The notes under the pieces were generated by a model, which did not search any database, was not told the origin of the DNA, and worked only from the letters and a program-made list of their open reading frames with translations. Source: Janthinobacterium sp. SUN073 (GTDB taxonomy: Bacteria; Pseudomonadota; Gammaproteobacteria; Burkholderiales; Burkholderiaceae_D). Taken from it: DNA of 64,000 nt. The stretch covers positions 62,001-126,000 of the forward strand of contig NZ_JAPUBT010000012.1 in NCBI RefSeq assembly GCF_030397665.1. The letters are read 5' to 3'. Of the stretch, positions 20,678 through 30,120 are shown one piece after another. Within the stretch, counting starts at the first letter, position 1. Each line of letters starts with the position of its first letter. The translations under genes and the position numbers were made by a program.

Positions 20678-22921
20678 TTAGCGTACTGTGTGAGTGTCGT
20701 CGGCCAGGCCGTGCGCGGCCGCATGGTGCAGGGCCACGTCGAGCGCGTCCATGAATTCGACGACCTTGATGGGCTTGGTCAGATAGCGGAAGAAGCCCGC
20801 TTCCAGGCCCTTCTCGATGTCGCGCGGCACGGCGTTGGCGGACAGGGCCATCACGGGAATATGGCTGGTGAGCGGGTCGTCGTGCAGGATGTGCAGGGCG
20901 CCATAGCCGCTGATGCCGGGCAGGTTGATATCCATCAAGATCACGTCCGGCTGATACGTGCGCGCCAGGTCGATGCCCAGGTGCGCATCGATGGCCGTCA
21001 GCAGTTTCAAATCGCTGCGACGGGCGATCAATTGCTCTACCAGTGCCAGGTTGGCGGGATTGTCTTCCACGTACAGCAAGGTGCGCTGGCTTTCCTGGTC
21101 TTCCTGCACCACGGGCAGCACTTCCCCCTGTTCCAGGTGCAGTTCGGGTGCGCGCGACGCCTTGAATTCCACCCAGAAGGTGGTGCCCACGCCCACCGTG
21201 CTGTCGACGCCGATGGTGCCACCCATCAGTTCGACCAGCTGCTTGGTGACGACCAGGCCGATGCCCGTGCCCTCTTCCGTGCTGCTTTCCTGGCCCAGGC
21301 GGTTGAAGGGCTGGAACAACTGGCTCATCTGTTCGGCATTCAAGCCGGCGCCGCTGTCGGTGACGCTGGTGCGTACTTTGTCGCCGCGCTGGCGGCATTC
21401 GACCTTCACGCTGCCGCCGCTCTGGTTGTACTTGATGGCGTTCGACAACAGGTTGATCATCACCTGTTTCACGCGCGTGCGGTCGGCATGCACATAGAAA
21501 GCCTTGCCGCAGCGGGGGAAATGCATGCTGATGCCGCGTTTTTCCGCCTGCGGCGCGATCATCGCCTGGCAATCCTGCAACACGTCGAGCAAGGACATCG
21601 CCTCTTCCGACATGGTGACCTTGCCCGACTCGATCATGGCCAGGTCGAGGATTTCATTGATCAACCGCAAAAGATACCAGCCGCCCTTGAGGATCTGGTC
21701 GATCGAGCGCTGCTGCGGCAAGCTCGGTGCCGGCGTCTCGGACGCCATCAGCTGGGCAAAGCCCAGCACGGCATTCAAGGGCGTGCGCAACTCATGGCTC
21801 ATGCTCGACAGAAACTCGGACTTGGCCAGATTCGCTTTTTCCGCCGCCTGGCGGGCCTTTTCCATTTCGATATTCGTGTCTTGCAGCGCTTGCTCGAACT
21901 GCTTGCGTTCCGTCACGTCGCGGGCGGCGGCAAACACGCCCTGCAGCTTGCGGTCGCGGTCGTGGAAGGTCGAGGCGTTGTACGACACCACCGTCTGCTT
22001 GCCGTCGCGCGCCAGGGCCGTCAGCTCGTAATTGGTCAACTTGCCTTCACGCAACACGCGCGCGATGGCTTCCTCGGCCCGTTCCGGTTCCGTAAAGTAA
22101 TTCTTGCACGGTGCGCCGATCAATTCGTCACGCGTGCAACCCGTCAGCGCTTCCATCTGTTGATTGACGTCGCTGATGATGCCGCGCGGGTCCGTCGTCA
22201 TCAGGGCGTCGATATTCGACTCGATCAGCGAGCGCGTGTAGAACTGCTGTTCGCGCAAGCGCTGGTCCAGCAGCGCCTGTTCCGCCTCGACCTGCTTGCG
22301 CGCCGTGTTGTCGGTGCCGATCAGCAAGTAACCGATGACCTTGCTCTGCGCGTCGCGCAAGGCCGTCACGGAGACGATGGCGGGGAAGCGGCTGCCATCC
22401 TTGCGGATATACGTCAATTCGTAGATGTCTTCGATGCCGCGCGTGGCCTTGAACACCAGCGCTTCCACACCCGGCGTGATGACCGTGTCGAGTTCGGCAC
22501 TGAGGGCGGCGGCGCGCGCGATGATTTCTTGCGCATCGGAAATACCGGCCGGGGTCAGCTTGTCGACCACGTCGCTCGCTTCATAGCCGAGCATGCGCTC
22601 GGCGCCCACATTGAAAATCTGGATCACGCCCTGCGCATCGGTGGCGATGCACGAGAAATTGGCGCTATTGAAAATGGCATCCTGCAAGGCGCCCGCCTTG
22701 AGCAACTGGCGCGGCAGGCTGGCCGACAGCGTGCGCCGGTACAGCGCCACGAGCAGCATCAGCAGCAAAAAGACCAGCGCATCGATGACGCAGGCCGTCT
22801 CGAACGGTGCGCGCCAGGCCAGCACGCCGACAGCCAGCAGCGCGACGGCACTGAACGTAAACGCCAGCGCCATGGGCCAGCGCGCCGCGACGCCGGTGGG
22901 AATTTTTTCAACAGATTGCAT
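20678..22921 (-). CDS. Hybrid sensor histidine kinase (2 TM, 2 PAS, HisKA, HATPase, receiver)
   Basis: A 747-residue membrane-bound kinase. Two N-terminal helices (about 18-36 and 44-62) anchor it with almost no periplasmic loop, so the signal is probably sensed in the membrane or cytoplasm. Two PAS domains follow (about 80-210 and 230-340), then HisKA with H376 in SMSHELRTPL, an ATP-binding domain (NAIKYN, DSGAGL, GTGIGL) and a C-terminal receiver (VEDN, phosphorylation site in LMDINLPG, lysine in LTKPIK). The ATG at 22921 has only a weak AGG upstream. It lies between the Crp/Fnr gene and the REC-PAS gene, all on one strand, which suggests a local phosphorelay. Confidence 0.93.
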   Translation of the reverse strand: MQSVEKIPTGVAARWPMALAFTFSAVALLAVGVLAWRAPFETACVIDALVFLLLMLLVALYRRTLSASLPRQLLKAGALQDAIFNSANFSCIATDAQGVIQIFNVGAERMLGYEASDVVDKLTPAGISDAQEIIARAAALSAELDTVITPGVEALVFKATRGIEDIYELTYIRKDGSRFPAIVSVTALRDAQSKVIGYLLIGTDNTARKQVEAEQALLDQRLREQQFYTRSLIESNIDALMTTDPRGIISDVNQQMEALTGCTRDELIGAPCKNYFTEPERAEEAIARVLREGKLTNYELTALARDGKQTVVSYNASTFHDRDRKLQGVFAAARDVTERKQFEQALQDTNIEMEKARQAAEKANLAKSEFLSSMSHELRTPLNAVLGFAQLMASETPAPSLPQQRSIDQILKGGWYLLRLINEILDLAMIESGKVTMSEEAMSLLDVLQDCQAMIAPQAEKRGISMHFPRCGKAFYVHADRTRVKQVMINLLSNAIKYNQSGGSVKVECRQRGDKVRTSVTDSGAGLNAEQMSQLFQPFNRLGQESSTEEGTGIGLVVTKQLVELMGGTIGVDSTVGVGTTFWVEFKASRAPELHLEQGEVLPVVQEDQESQRTLLYVEDNPANLALVEQLIARRSDLKLLTAIDAHLGIDLARTYQPDVILMDINLPGISGYGALHILHDDPLTSHIPVMALSANAVPRDIEKGLEAGFFRYLTKPIKVVEFMDALDVALHHAAAHGLADDTHTVR

Positions 22922-22966
22922 GAGGTAGCCTGGGCTGTGACAACGATAAGAAAATGGATGCGGTGT

Positions 22967-23707
22967 TCAGGAACCTTGGCGCTGGCGCACGTCCGACAGC
23001 AGGCGCGTGAATTCTTTTTTGACCACGCCATAGCATTCGCACACATGGCCTTCGAGACCGGCGCGATCCAGCACGGAAATATGACCGCGCCGGTAACTGA
23101 TGAAGCCGCGCTGCTGCAAGCGCCCGGCCGCTTCCGTCACGCCTTCGCGGCGCACGCCCAGCATGTTGGCAATCAACTCCTGCGTCATGGTCAGCTCGCG
23201 GTTCGGCAGGCGGTCCATGGTCAGCAGCAGCCAGCGGCACAGCTGCTGCTCCACCGTATGGTGGCGGTTGCACACGGCCGTCTGCGACATTTGCGTGATC
23301 AGGGCTTGCGTATAGCGCAGCAGCAAGCGCATGACAGGGCCGGCCCGGTCGAATTCTTCCATCAGCAAATGCGCCTTCAGCCGATAGCCGACGCCACCCG
23401 TCTGCACCACGGCGCGGCTGGGGGTAGAGTTGCCGCCCATGAACAGCGACACACCCACCACGCCTTCGTTGCCCACGCCGGCGATCTCGGACGAGCCGCC
23501 GTTTTCCAGCAGGTAGTGGATGGAAACGATGGCGGTGGTGGGAAAGTGCACATGCTGCAGCTTGTCGCCCGAATCGTAGATCACGTCACCGAGCAACATG
23601 GAGACTTGCTCCAGATGGGGGGCCAGGCGCGCGAAATCGGCGTCGAGCATGGCGGCGAGCAAATAGTTTTGATTCGGGTTGTGCAGCTGGGCATGCGGAC
23701 TCGACAT
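22967..23707 (-). CDS. Crp/Fnr family transcription regulator
   Basis: A 246-residue regulator with an N-terminal cyclic-nucleotide-binding-like barrel (VIYDSGDKLQHVHFPTTAIVSI) and a C-terminal winged helix (MTQELIANMLGVRREGVTEA). The Fnr iron-sulfur cysteine pattern at the N-terminus is absent, and the Crp cAMP-contact signature is not obvious, so the ligand is unknown. The ATG at 23707 is preceded by AGGAAAA; the frame is open further upstream without homology. It is the first gene of the minus-strand signalling group and is divergent from the PAS-GGDEF-EAL gene. Confidence 0.9.
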   Translation of the reverse strand: MSSPHAQLHNPNQNYLLAAMLDADFARLAPHLEQVSMLLGDVIYDSGDKLQHVHFPTTAIVSIHYLLENGGSSEIAGVGNEGVVGVSLFMGGNSTPSRAVVQTGGVGYRLKAHLLMEEFDRAGPVMRLLLRYTQALITQMSQTAVCNRHHTVEQQLCRWLLLTMDRLPNRELTMTQELIANMLGVRREGVTEAAGRLQQRGFISYRRGHISVLDRAGLEGHVCECYGVVKKEFTRLLSDVRQRQGS

Positions 23708-23944
23708 GGGCAGTTTTCCTGGTTTCCAGTCGTCAGCTAGGGGATAGATAAAAAACGTCCGAACGAGGGGCGCCATATGCCGGAGCGTAACACAGCGCCT
23801 GCACAGTACCGCCACTATATTTCTTGCTGGCATGGCGGTCTGTTCGGCAGCGAACGGACGGCCACGTGTCCCGCGCCCTACAGTCAGTCACTGTCAGGGC
23901 TGCCGTATCACGGATCGGCGCCGGCACTGCTACCGGATGCCATC

Positions 23945-26028
23945 ATGCAATCATTCTTCAAACGTATCTCCATTTCCGTGTCTACCTCGGCCCTGATCAC
24001 GCTGGCGGTCGGGCTGTGCCTGACGGCGCTATGCTATGTCTCGGCGCGCCAGATCGAGTCGGAAAGCACCCGGCTGCTGCTGCAGTACCACGCCAGCGGT
24101 CACACGCTGCGCGCCGCCATGCTGCCTGCCAACGGCATGAGCCTGGATGCGAACCATCGCGGCTCCCTGTATGTGCTGCTGGGCGGACTGCTGTCGAGCC
24201 TGCTGGCAACGGCGTATGTCTTTCAGCTGGTCACGCGCAATTCCGTGATTGCCCGCATCACGGGCGAACGCACGGCGGCGCTGCAGTTTGCCAATTTGCG
24301 CCTGTCCGAAGACATCGCCGCGCGCATGCATACTGAACAGTCGCTGCGTTTGCGCGAACGCATCATCGAAGTGTCGGCCAATGCCATCATCCTGTGCAGC
24401 GCCGACGCGCCCGGCTACCTGATCGAATACGTCAATCCCGCTTTCGAGCGCATCACCGGCTATGCGGCTGGCGAAGTCATCGGCCAGCGCCTGGAAGACT
24501 TGCAGGGTCCCGAACAGGGGCGACAAGACATGCATGAGATTACAGCGGCCCTGCGCGAACAGCGCGAAGGCAAGGCCATCGTGCGCAATTTCCGCAAGGA
24601 TGGCAGCTGCTACTGGAGCGAGCTGTTCGTCGCGCCCGTGCGTGATGATGGCGATGGCCCCGTCAGCCACTTTGTCGTGGCGCAATACGACATCAGCACC
24701 GTCATGCGCTTCGAACAGGAACTGGAATTCCAGGCCAGGCATGACATCCTCACGGGCCTGGCCAACCGGGCCCTGCTGCGCGAGCGGCTGGAGCAGGCCA
24801 TGGCCGTGACGCGGCGCAGCGGCCTGCCGCTGTGGGTGGTGTTCATCGACCTCGACCGCTTTAAATTCGTCAACGATACGCTGGGCCACGATGCGGGCGA
24901 CACTGTGCTGAAAAGCGTGGCCGAACGCCTGCGCGACGCCACGCGCGAAGTCGACACGGTGGCGCGCCTGGGCGGCGACGAATTCGTGCTGCTGCTGCCG
25001 CAGCATGGCAATGGCGAACCGGGCACGGCCATCCTGCAGCGCATCCAGGACGCCGTGGCGCAGCCGTTGCAATTCGGCGAATATGAATTTTTTCTCAGCT
25101 GCTGCATGGGCGTGGCCGTGTATCCCGACGATGGCCAGGACGCCGACACCCTGATCAAGCACGCCGACATCGCCATGTACCGCGCCAAGGAACTGGGACG
25201 GGGCCACTGGCAATTCTATGCATCGAGCATGAAGCGGGCACCCTGGAGCGGCTGGGACTGGAGAGCGAGTTGCGCCATGCCCTGGAACGGGGCCAGTTCC
25301 ACCTCGAATACCAGCCCCAGCTGGACTTAGCCAGCGGCAAGGTGGTGGGCATGGAAGCGCTGCTGCGCTGGCAACATCCGCAACTGGGGCGCATCGCACC
25401 GGCCAGCTTCATCGGCCTGGCCGAGGAAATGGGCTTGATCATCCCCATCGGCGACTGGGTGCTGCGCACCGCATGCGCCCAGGCGCGCGCCTGGCAGCTG
25501 GCCGGCCATGGCCCGCTGCGCCTGGCCGTCAACCTGTCGGCGCGGCAATTCAAGCAAAGGAATCTGCTGCATGCGGTGGCGCAGGCGCTGGCTGAAACGG
25601 GGCTTGCCGCCGCCCATCTGGAATTGGAATTGACCGAAAGCATGGTCATGCATGACGTGGAACAAGCCACGGCCATCATGGCCAACCTGAAGGCGCTGGG
25701 CGTGCAACTGTCCATCGACGACTTCGGCACTGGCTATTCCAGCCTGGCCTACCTGCGCCACTTTCCCATCGACGTACTCAAGATCGACAAAACCTTCGTC
25801 AGCGACATCACGCACGACGACGACGCAGCCATCGTGCGCGCCATCATTTCGCTGGCGCACAGCCTGCGCCTGAAAGTCATCGCCGAAGGCGTGGAAACAG
25901 TGCAGCAGCTGGCCTTCCTGCGCCAGCACGGCTGCGACCAGATGCAGGGCTATCTGTTCAGCCGTCCGCTGACCGCGCCCGCCTTTGAAGCGCTGTTGCA
26001 CGAAGGCAGCATGCTGGCCGCTGCTTAA
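23945..26028 (+). pseudogene. PAS-GGDEF-EAL cyclic-di-GMP protein, split by a one-base frameshift
   Basis: The first part (23945 to about 25235) encodes two membrane helices (SALITLAVGLCLTALCYVSA and LLGGLLSSLLATAYVF), a PAS domain (AFERITGYAAGEVIGQ) and a GGDEF diguanylate cyclase domain with intact GGDEF. The frame then shifts and would stop at 25330. The EAL phosphodiesterase domain continues in another frame to 26028 with EALLRW, DDFGTGYSS, DVLKIDKTFV and AEGVET all intact. The join lies at AAGCGGGCACCCTGG (25231-25245): restoring one base gives the expected linker KR-x-TLERLGLESELRHAL. No other damage is visible, so this may be a recent mutation, a sequencing error at the GGG run, or two proteins (the EAL part has an ATG at 25276 region). 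Its stop overlaps the porin stop in TTAA. Confidence 0.85.
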
Positions 26029-27095
26029 AACGCGTGGCGCAGGCCGACGTTGAAGGCGCGGTTGCCCGTGCCCACTTCCGTCGCATTGCCCACCATGTAG
26101 GCGGCGTCGTTGCGGTTGCGGATGTGCGCGTAGGCAACATAGATCTTGCTGCGCTTGGACAAGGCATACGTGGCGCCGATGGCCAGCTGCTGCGCGTCGC
26201 GGTTGGCCGCATTGCGGTCATCCTTGCGCACGTACGAGGCCAGCACGGTGGTCGCGCCGAGTGGCACGGACACGCCGACGATGGCGTCGCGGCTGTCCGT
26301 GGACTGGGCCGGCGCCTGCGCCGCGCCATACGGGTTTTCCGCAAAGAACATGGTGCTGCCATCGCCCGTGTTGCGGCCATAGCCGGCAAACGCCGTGGCC
26401 ACGCCGAAGTTGTAGTTGCCGGCCAGAATGGTGTTATTGGCGGCGGCCTTGCCCGGCTCGCCAGCACGGCTCTGGCGCGCCAGGCGCAAGGTCAATGGAC
26501 CGTTGACATAGCCCAGGGCCAGGCCCAGCGAACGCTGATCTGCCACCACACCCGTATGTTCGCCAAAGCCATACATCACCGTGGCGGTGACGCCGCGCAG
26601 CTCGGGCGAGGTATAGCGCACGGTATTGTCGATGCGCGTGGCCGAATAGCCGGCCAAGTTGGTCGCCGCGCCGGCAAAGCCGCCCTCGAAAGGATCGGCC
26701 ACGTCCGTCAGCGCCTGGCTTTGCAGGTTGTACTGGCGGCCCATGGTCAGCATGCCCAGCGGGCTATTGAGGCCGACAAAAGCCTGACGGCCGAACAATT
26801 GTCCCGCCTGGTCGGAGCGACCCGTGTCGCTCAGGACACCGGCTTCCAAGGTGAACACGGCTTGCCAGCCATTGCCCAGCGATTCCGTGCCGCGCAAGCC
26901 CAGGCGCGAACCGGCCGACACGCCACTGGTGAGCTTGCTGACGCCGCCTTCCTGCACCAGGCCCGCATCCATCAAACCATACATGGTGACGGAAGACGGG
27001 GGGACGGAAGACGGATCGACGGACGACTGGGCGTGTGCGGCAGGCAAGGCGCCCAGGGTGGTGGCAAGGCCGGCAAAGATGGCGATTTTTTTCAT
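26025..27095 (-). CDS. Gram-negative general porin
   Basis: A 356-residue outer membrane beta-barrel of the 16-stranded trimeric porin type. It has a signal peptide (MKKIAIFAGLATTLGALPAAHA), the usual first strand VTMYGLMDAG, many alternating strands and a C-terminal phenylalanine (NVGLRHAF) needed for assembly by BAM. Between the signal cleavage site and the first strand there is a repeated SSVDPSSVPPSSV segment where relatives have a single QSSVT-like start. AGGAAA precedes the ATG at 27095. It should allow diffusion of small solutes; selectivity cannot be read from the sequence. Confidence 0.93.
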   Translation of the reverse strand: MKKIAIFAGLATTLGALPAAHAQSSVDPSSVPPSSVTMYGLMDAGLVQEGGVSKLTSGVSAGSRLGLRGTESLGNGWQAVFTLEAGVLSDTGRSDQAGQLFGRQAFVGLNSPLGMLTMGRQYNLQSQALTDVADPFEGGFAGAATNLAGYSATRIDNTVRYTSPELRGVTATVMYGFGEHTGVVADQRSLGLALGYVNGPLTLRLARQSRAGEPGKAAANNTILAGNYNFGVATAFAGYGRNTGDGSTMFFAENPYGAAQAPAQSTDSRDAIVGVSVPLGATTVLASYVRKDDRNAANRDAQQLAIGATYALSKRSKIYVAYAHIRNRNDAAYMVGNATEVGTGNRAFNVGLRHAF

Positions 27096-27565
27096 GATGA
27101 TTTCCTTGTAAAAGCGAAACCAGGAAAGCGGCGGCCACGGCGAGGCCACAAGCGGCAAGGCGCCATGCGGGGGATGCCGTATCAAAAGACGACGCGCCGG
27201 ACAAAAGATCCTGGCTAAGCTGTGACGGCAGCGGCGTGCAATGGACGCGCCGCTTTGATTCCGCCGTGAATGGTGCACCGCTGGCGGTGCGCGTGGCTCA
27301 GGCGCCCGGCCCGAAGGGGACGCTCTGAAGGTGGCTGGCATCGCGGATGCGCTGGCCTTGAGACGCGGACGAGTGCTGGATATGAAGCATTAATACAACC
27401 GCGTCTGCTGGCGCCGTCCGCAAGGATGGGGCAGGAGGCGCCGAGGCCGGCATTATAGCATCGGCGACACCACTATCTCCGTTCTGTTGCAGGAAAACGA
27501 CTCGCCAGGCCGCTAAAACACAGCGTTGTCGCCGGGCAAGATGACGCATGCCGACCAGACAAACG
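27096..27565. other. 470-base intergenic region before the porin gene
   Basis: No gene is recognisable. It should hold the porin promoter. A minus-strand TATAAT stands at 27457-27452, about 360 bases before the ATG, without a good -35. A short GCACCG/CGGTGC inverted repeat lies near 27274-27290. No T-tailed terminator for the Sel1/ankyrin gene was found. Confidence 0.3.
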
Positions 27566-29950
27566 CTATTGCGGCAACGGTGCGGCTGCCGCAGGCTTGC
27601 GCGCTGCGGCGGCCGCCTTCAGCAAGCTCAGCACGGCTTTACTTTCCGGCGTCGACGCCCGTTGCTGCGCCATCTTCAATACGGGGAATTCCCCGCCCAT
27701 CGGATCGGCGCCCAGGCTCAGCAACAACTTGACCATCGCCGCGTCGCTATTTTCGACGGCCGCCAGCAAGGGCGGCAGATAACCGCCGGTGACGATGGGC
27801 GCGCCCATCGCGGCCAGGCGGGCGACCCAGTCGTGCCGCTGGCTGCGCACCGCATGCCACAGCAGCGTCTCCTTTTCCAGGCGCCGCGAATCGAGCGCCG
27901 CCTCCTGTCCCTTGTAAGACTCTTCGGCGGCGGGGCCGACTTGCTGCCATGGCATGCCGGGCACCACCAGTTGGCGCAGCACGTCTTCGGACGCCGGTTG
28001 ATGGTTGTACATGGCGCGCATCGCGGCGTCGAGCCAGCGGTCCTTACCCTTCGCGTCATGCCGGGGCACGCGCTGCTTGAGCCAGTCCAGCGCGCCGGCG
28101 TTGCCCGCTTCGGCGGCATAGGCGTACAGTGACTTTTCCTGCTCATCAGTATTCGGCGTGGTGCCGGTGGCCAGCATTTTGTCGAGCACTTCGGTGCCGC
28201 GCGTCAGGCGCAGCAAGCGCCCCCATGTCAACGAATCGGCCAGCGGCCGTTCCGCTGGCTGCGCAGCCCCGCCTTTCTTGGCTTTTTTCTCTGCCAGATA
28301 CTGATCTACCAGCAAATATGGCCGGCCCGCGCCTGCGTCGAGCAAGGCGATCATGCTGGCTGTCCGTTCATTCGCATCGATCAATTCCGGCAAGATGCCC
28401 GCATCCTCCTGCTGCAAGGCGTATTCCAGCGGCGCCATCGTTTGGTTTTCGCCGCCGTATTGCCGCGCATCGGCGCCATGGGCCAGCAACAGGCGCACCA
28501 TCGCGGCATTGCCATACAGGGCAGCCAGATGCAGGGGCGCGGCGTGGTACAGCGTATCGCCTTCGCCGAGCGGCACGCCGCGTTGCAACAGCAGCGTCAT
28601 CATGCGCAGCTTGGTGGGCAACAGCGCGGCGTGCCCCTCACGCAGCGCCTGGCGGCGCGCCTGCAGCGACGCCTGCGCCAGTCGCTGCTGATCGTCGTCC
28701 TGCCAGGTTTGCGCCTTCAGCCATGCCGCTTCGGCTTTGAACATGCCGGATGGGGGCAAGATCAAATAGTTCAGCAAGGGAAGCCTGTCGATCGCATAGT
28801 TGCCCGGCTCGGCGACACCGGCAAGCAGCTTGCCGAAGGCCGCTTCATCGCCCTCTCTGGCAGCCTTGAACAGCGCCGTCACCTCTGGCGTCGGCGGCAG
28901 CTTGTTGCGTGCCTCGTGCACATAATTGATCAGGCGCTCCATGCCGTGCACGGAGACCTGCGGCAATGGCATGCCCACCTTCCATGCCCGCGCCAGCTGA
29001 TCCGCCTCGGCGTGTTGCGCCGCATTCAATTTCTTTGTCCAGCGGGCCACGACGTCGCCGGCCTCCGCCGCGCCGCCCGCCGCCGCCAACTGGCTCAGCA
29101 TGGAAGCGAGCACATAGTCCTGCGGCACGCCCGCCTCCTCTCCATACAGCACGGCCAGCTGCAACTGGGCCTTGGCACTGCCGCTTTCGGCAGCCTTGCG
29201 CAGCCAGCGGGCGGCCTGCGGTTCATCCAGGCCGCCCGTGCCTTTCCAACACAGCAAGCCCAACTGGTAGGCGGCTTCCATGTCGCCGCCCTCGGCGGCG
29301 CGGCGGTACCAGTCCTGCGGCGAACGCTGTCCCGTCAGCGACGTCACCGGCAGGGGCGCGCCCCGCTTCCAGCTGGCAGCAAGGCGCACGGCTTCATCGA
29401 CCTGGTCCGGCGACATCCTGCCACGCTGCGCCGGCAGGGACTTCTCCATCGCGGCCGCACCGCTCCACTCCTTGTCTTGCAGCGCCAGCAGGTTGAGCGC
29501 ATACGACAGCACCCTGTCGACCGGCCCGCCTTCGCCCCGCTCATACATTTGTGCCAGGTCCTGCAGCGGCTTGCCCTCACCCTGCGCGGCCATGACGCCC
29601 AACCAGGGCCGCGCGCGCGATGGATTGAGCATGCGGCCCGGCGCGTATGCATACATGAAAACCAGCGCCTCCTGCGCGGCGCGATCGCCGCCCTTGGCCG
29701 CCAGCAGATACCAGCGCTCCGCTTCGGTCTCGCTGAGCTCCACGTCCCGGCATCCTTTCTCGCCCATGTAGATATCGGCGAGGACTTTTTGCGCCTCGAC
29801 ATCGCCACCTTGCGCCGGTCCGCGCAATTGCGCCACGGCCTTGCCGCAGCGCCCATCCTGCAGAGCCGCCATCCCCTCCGGAACGCCGGCGCACGCGCCA
29901 CCGGCAGCCAATCCGGCGCCGAGCACAGCCAATTGCCACAATTTTTTCAT
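27566..29950 (-). CDS. Exported Sel1-repeat and ankyrin-repeat protein
   Basis: A 794-residue protein with a signal peptide (MKKLWQLAVLGAGLAAGGACA). Roughly residues 25-290 contain Sel1-like repeats (EAERWYLLAAKGGDRAAQ, WYRRAAEGGDMEAAYQLG, WLRKAAESGSAKAQLQLA), and later parts contain ankyrin repeats (PLHLAALYGNAAMVRLLLAHGAD and PPLLAAVENSDAAMVKLLLSLGAD, quoted in part). Both repeat types form protein-binding solenoids, so this is probably a large periplasmic or surface scaffold. The C-terminus is an Ala/Lys/Pro tail. No enzymatic motif is visible. The ATG at 29950 has no clear Shine-Dalgarno. Partner and function are unknown; the ankyrin part lies alone beside a porin, without a toxin or secretion gene. 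Confidence 0.85.
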   Translation of the reverse strand: MKKLWQLAVLGAGLAAGGACAGVPEGMAALQDGRCGKAVAQLRGPAQGGDVEAQKVLADIYMGEKGCRDVELSETEAERWYLLAAKGGDRAAQEALVFMYAYAPGRMLNPSRARPWLGVMAAQGEGKPLQDLAQMYERGEGGPVDRVLSYALNLLALQDKEWSGAAAMEKSLPAQRGRMSPDQVDEAVRLAASWKRGAPLPVTSLTGQRSPQDWYRRAAEGGDMEAAYQLGLLCWKGTGGLDEPQAARWLRKAAESGSAKAQLQLAVLYGEEAGVPQDYVLASMLSQLAAAGGAAEAGDVVARWTKKLNAAQHAEADQLARAWKVGMPLPQVSVHGMERLINYVHEARNKLPPTPEVTALFKAAREGDEAAFGKLLAGVAEPGNYAIDRLPLLNYLILPPSGMFKAEAAWLKAQTWQDDDQQRLAQASLQARRQALREGHAALLPTKLRMMTLLLQRGVPLGEGDTLYHAAPLHLAALYGNAAMVRLLLAHGADARQYGGENQTMAPLEYALQQEDAGILPELIDANERTASMIALLDAGAGRPYLLVDQYLAEKKAKKGGAAQPAERPLADSLTWGRLLRLTRGTEVLDKMLATGTTPNTDEQEKSLYAYAAEAGNAGALDWLKQRVPRHDAKGKDRWLDAAMRAMYNHQPASEDVLRQLVVPGMPWQQVGPAAEESYKGQEAALDSRRLEKETLLWHAVRSQRHDWVARLAAMGAPIVTGGYLPPLLAAVENSDAAMVKLLLSLGADPMGGEFPVLKMAQQRASTPESKAVLSLLKAAAAARKPAAAAPLPQ

Positions 29951-30085
29951 GATTATCTAAGTTTTCAAATAATGTTGCAAAGATGATAGCTTAGAAAAAA
30001 TACAATGCAGCAATAATGCGCAATCGTGCGCGGCTTTTCGGGCCATCCCACCCCGCTATTTGCTGCGCATGCTTTATGCACCCCT

Positions 30086-30091
30086 TATAAT
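30086..30091 (+). promoter_or_regulatory. -10 box for valS
   Basis: A perfect TATAAT lies 30 bases before the valS ATG. The -35 is poor (TTGCTG at 30060 with a 20-base spacer). The position fits a short leader of about 22 bases. Confidence 0.45.
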
Positions 30092-30120
30092 GGTTCCTTT
30101 TGCCAATCACACGCCAAATC

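Noticed and set aside
20648..23740. A plus-strand open frame of over 1000 codons across the kinase and Crp/Fnr genes
   Set aside because: It is antisense to two genes with complete domain motifs, has no domain of its own and a His/Arg/Gln-rich composition. Long antisense frames are expected at this GC content.
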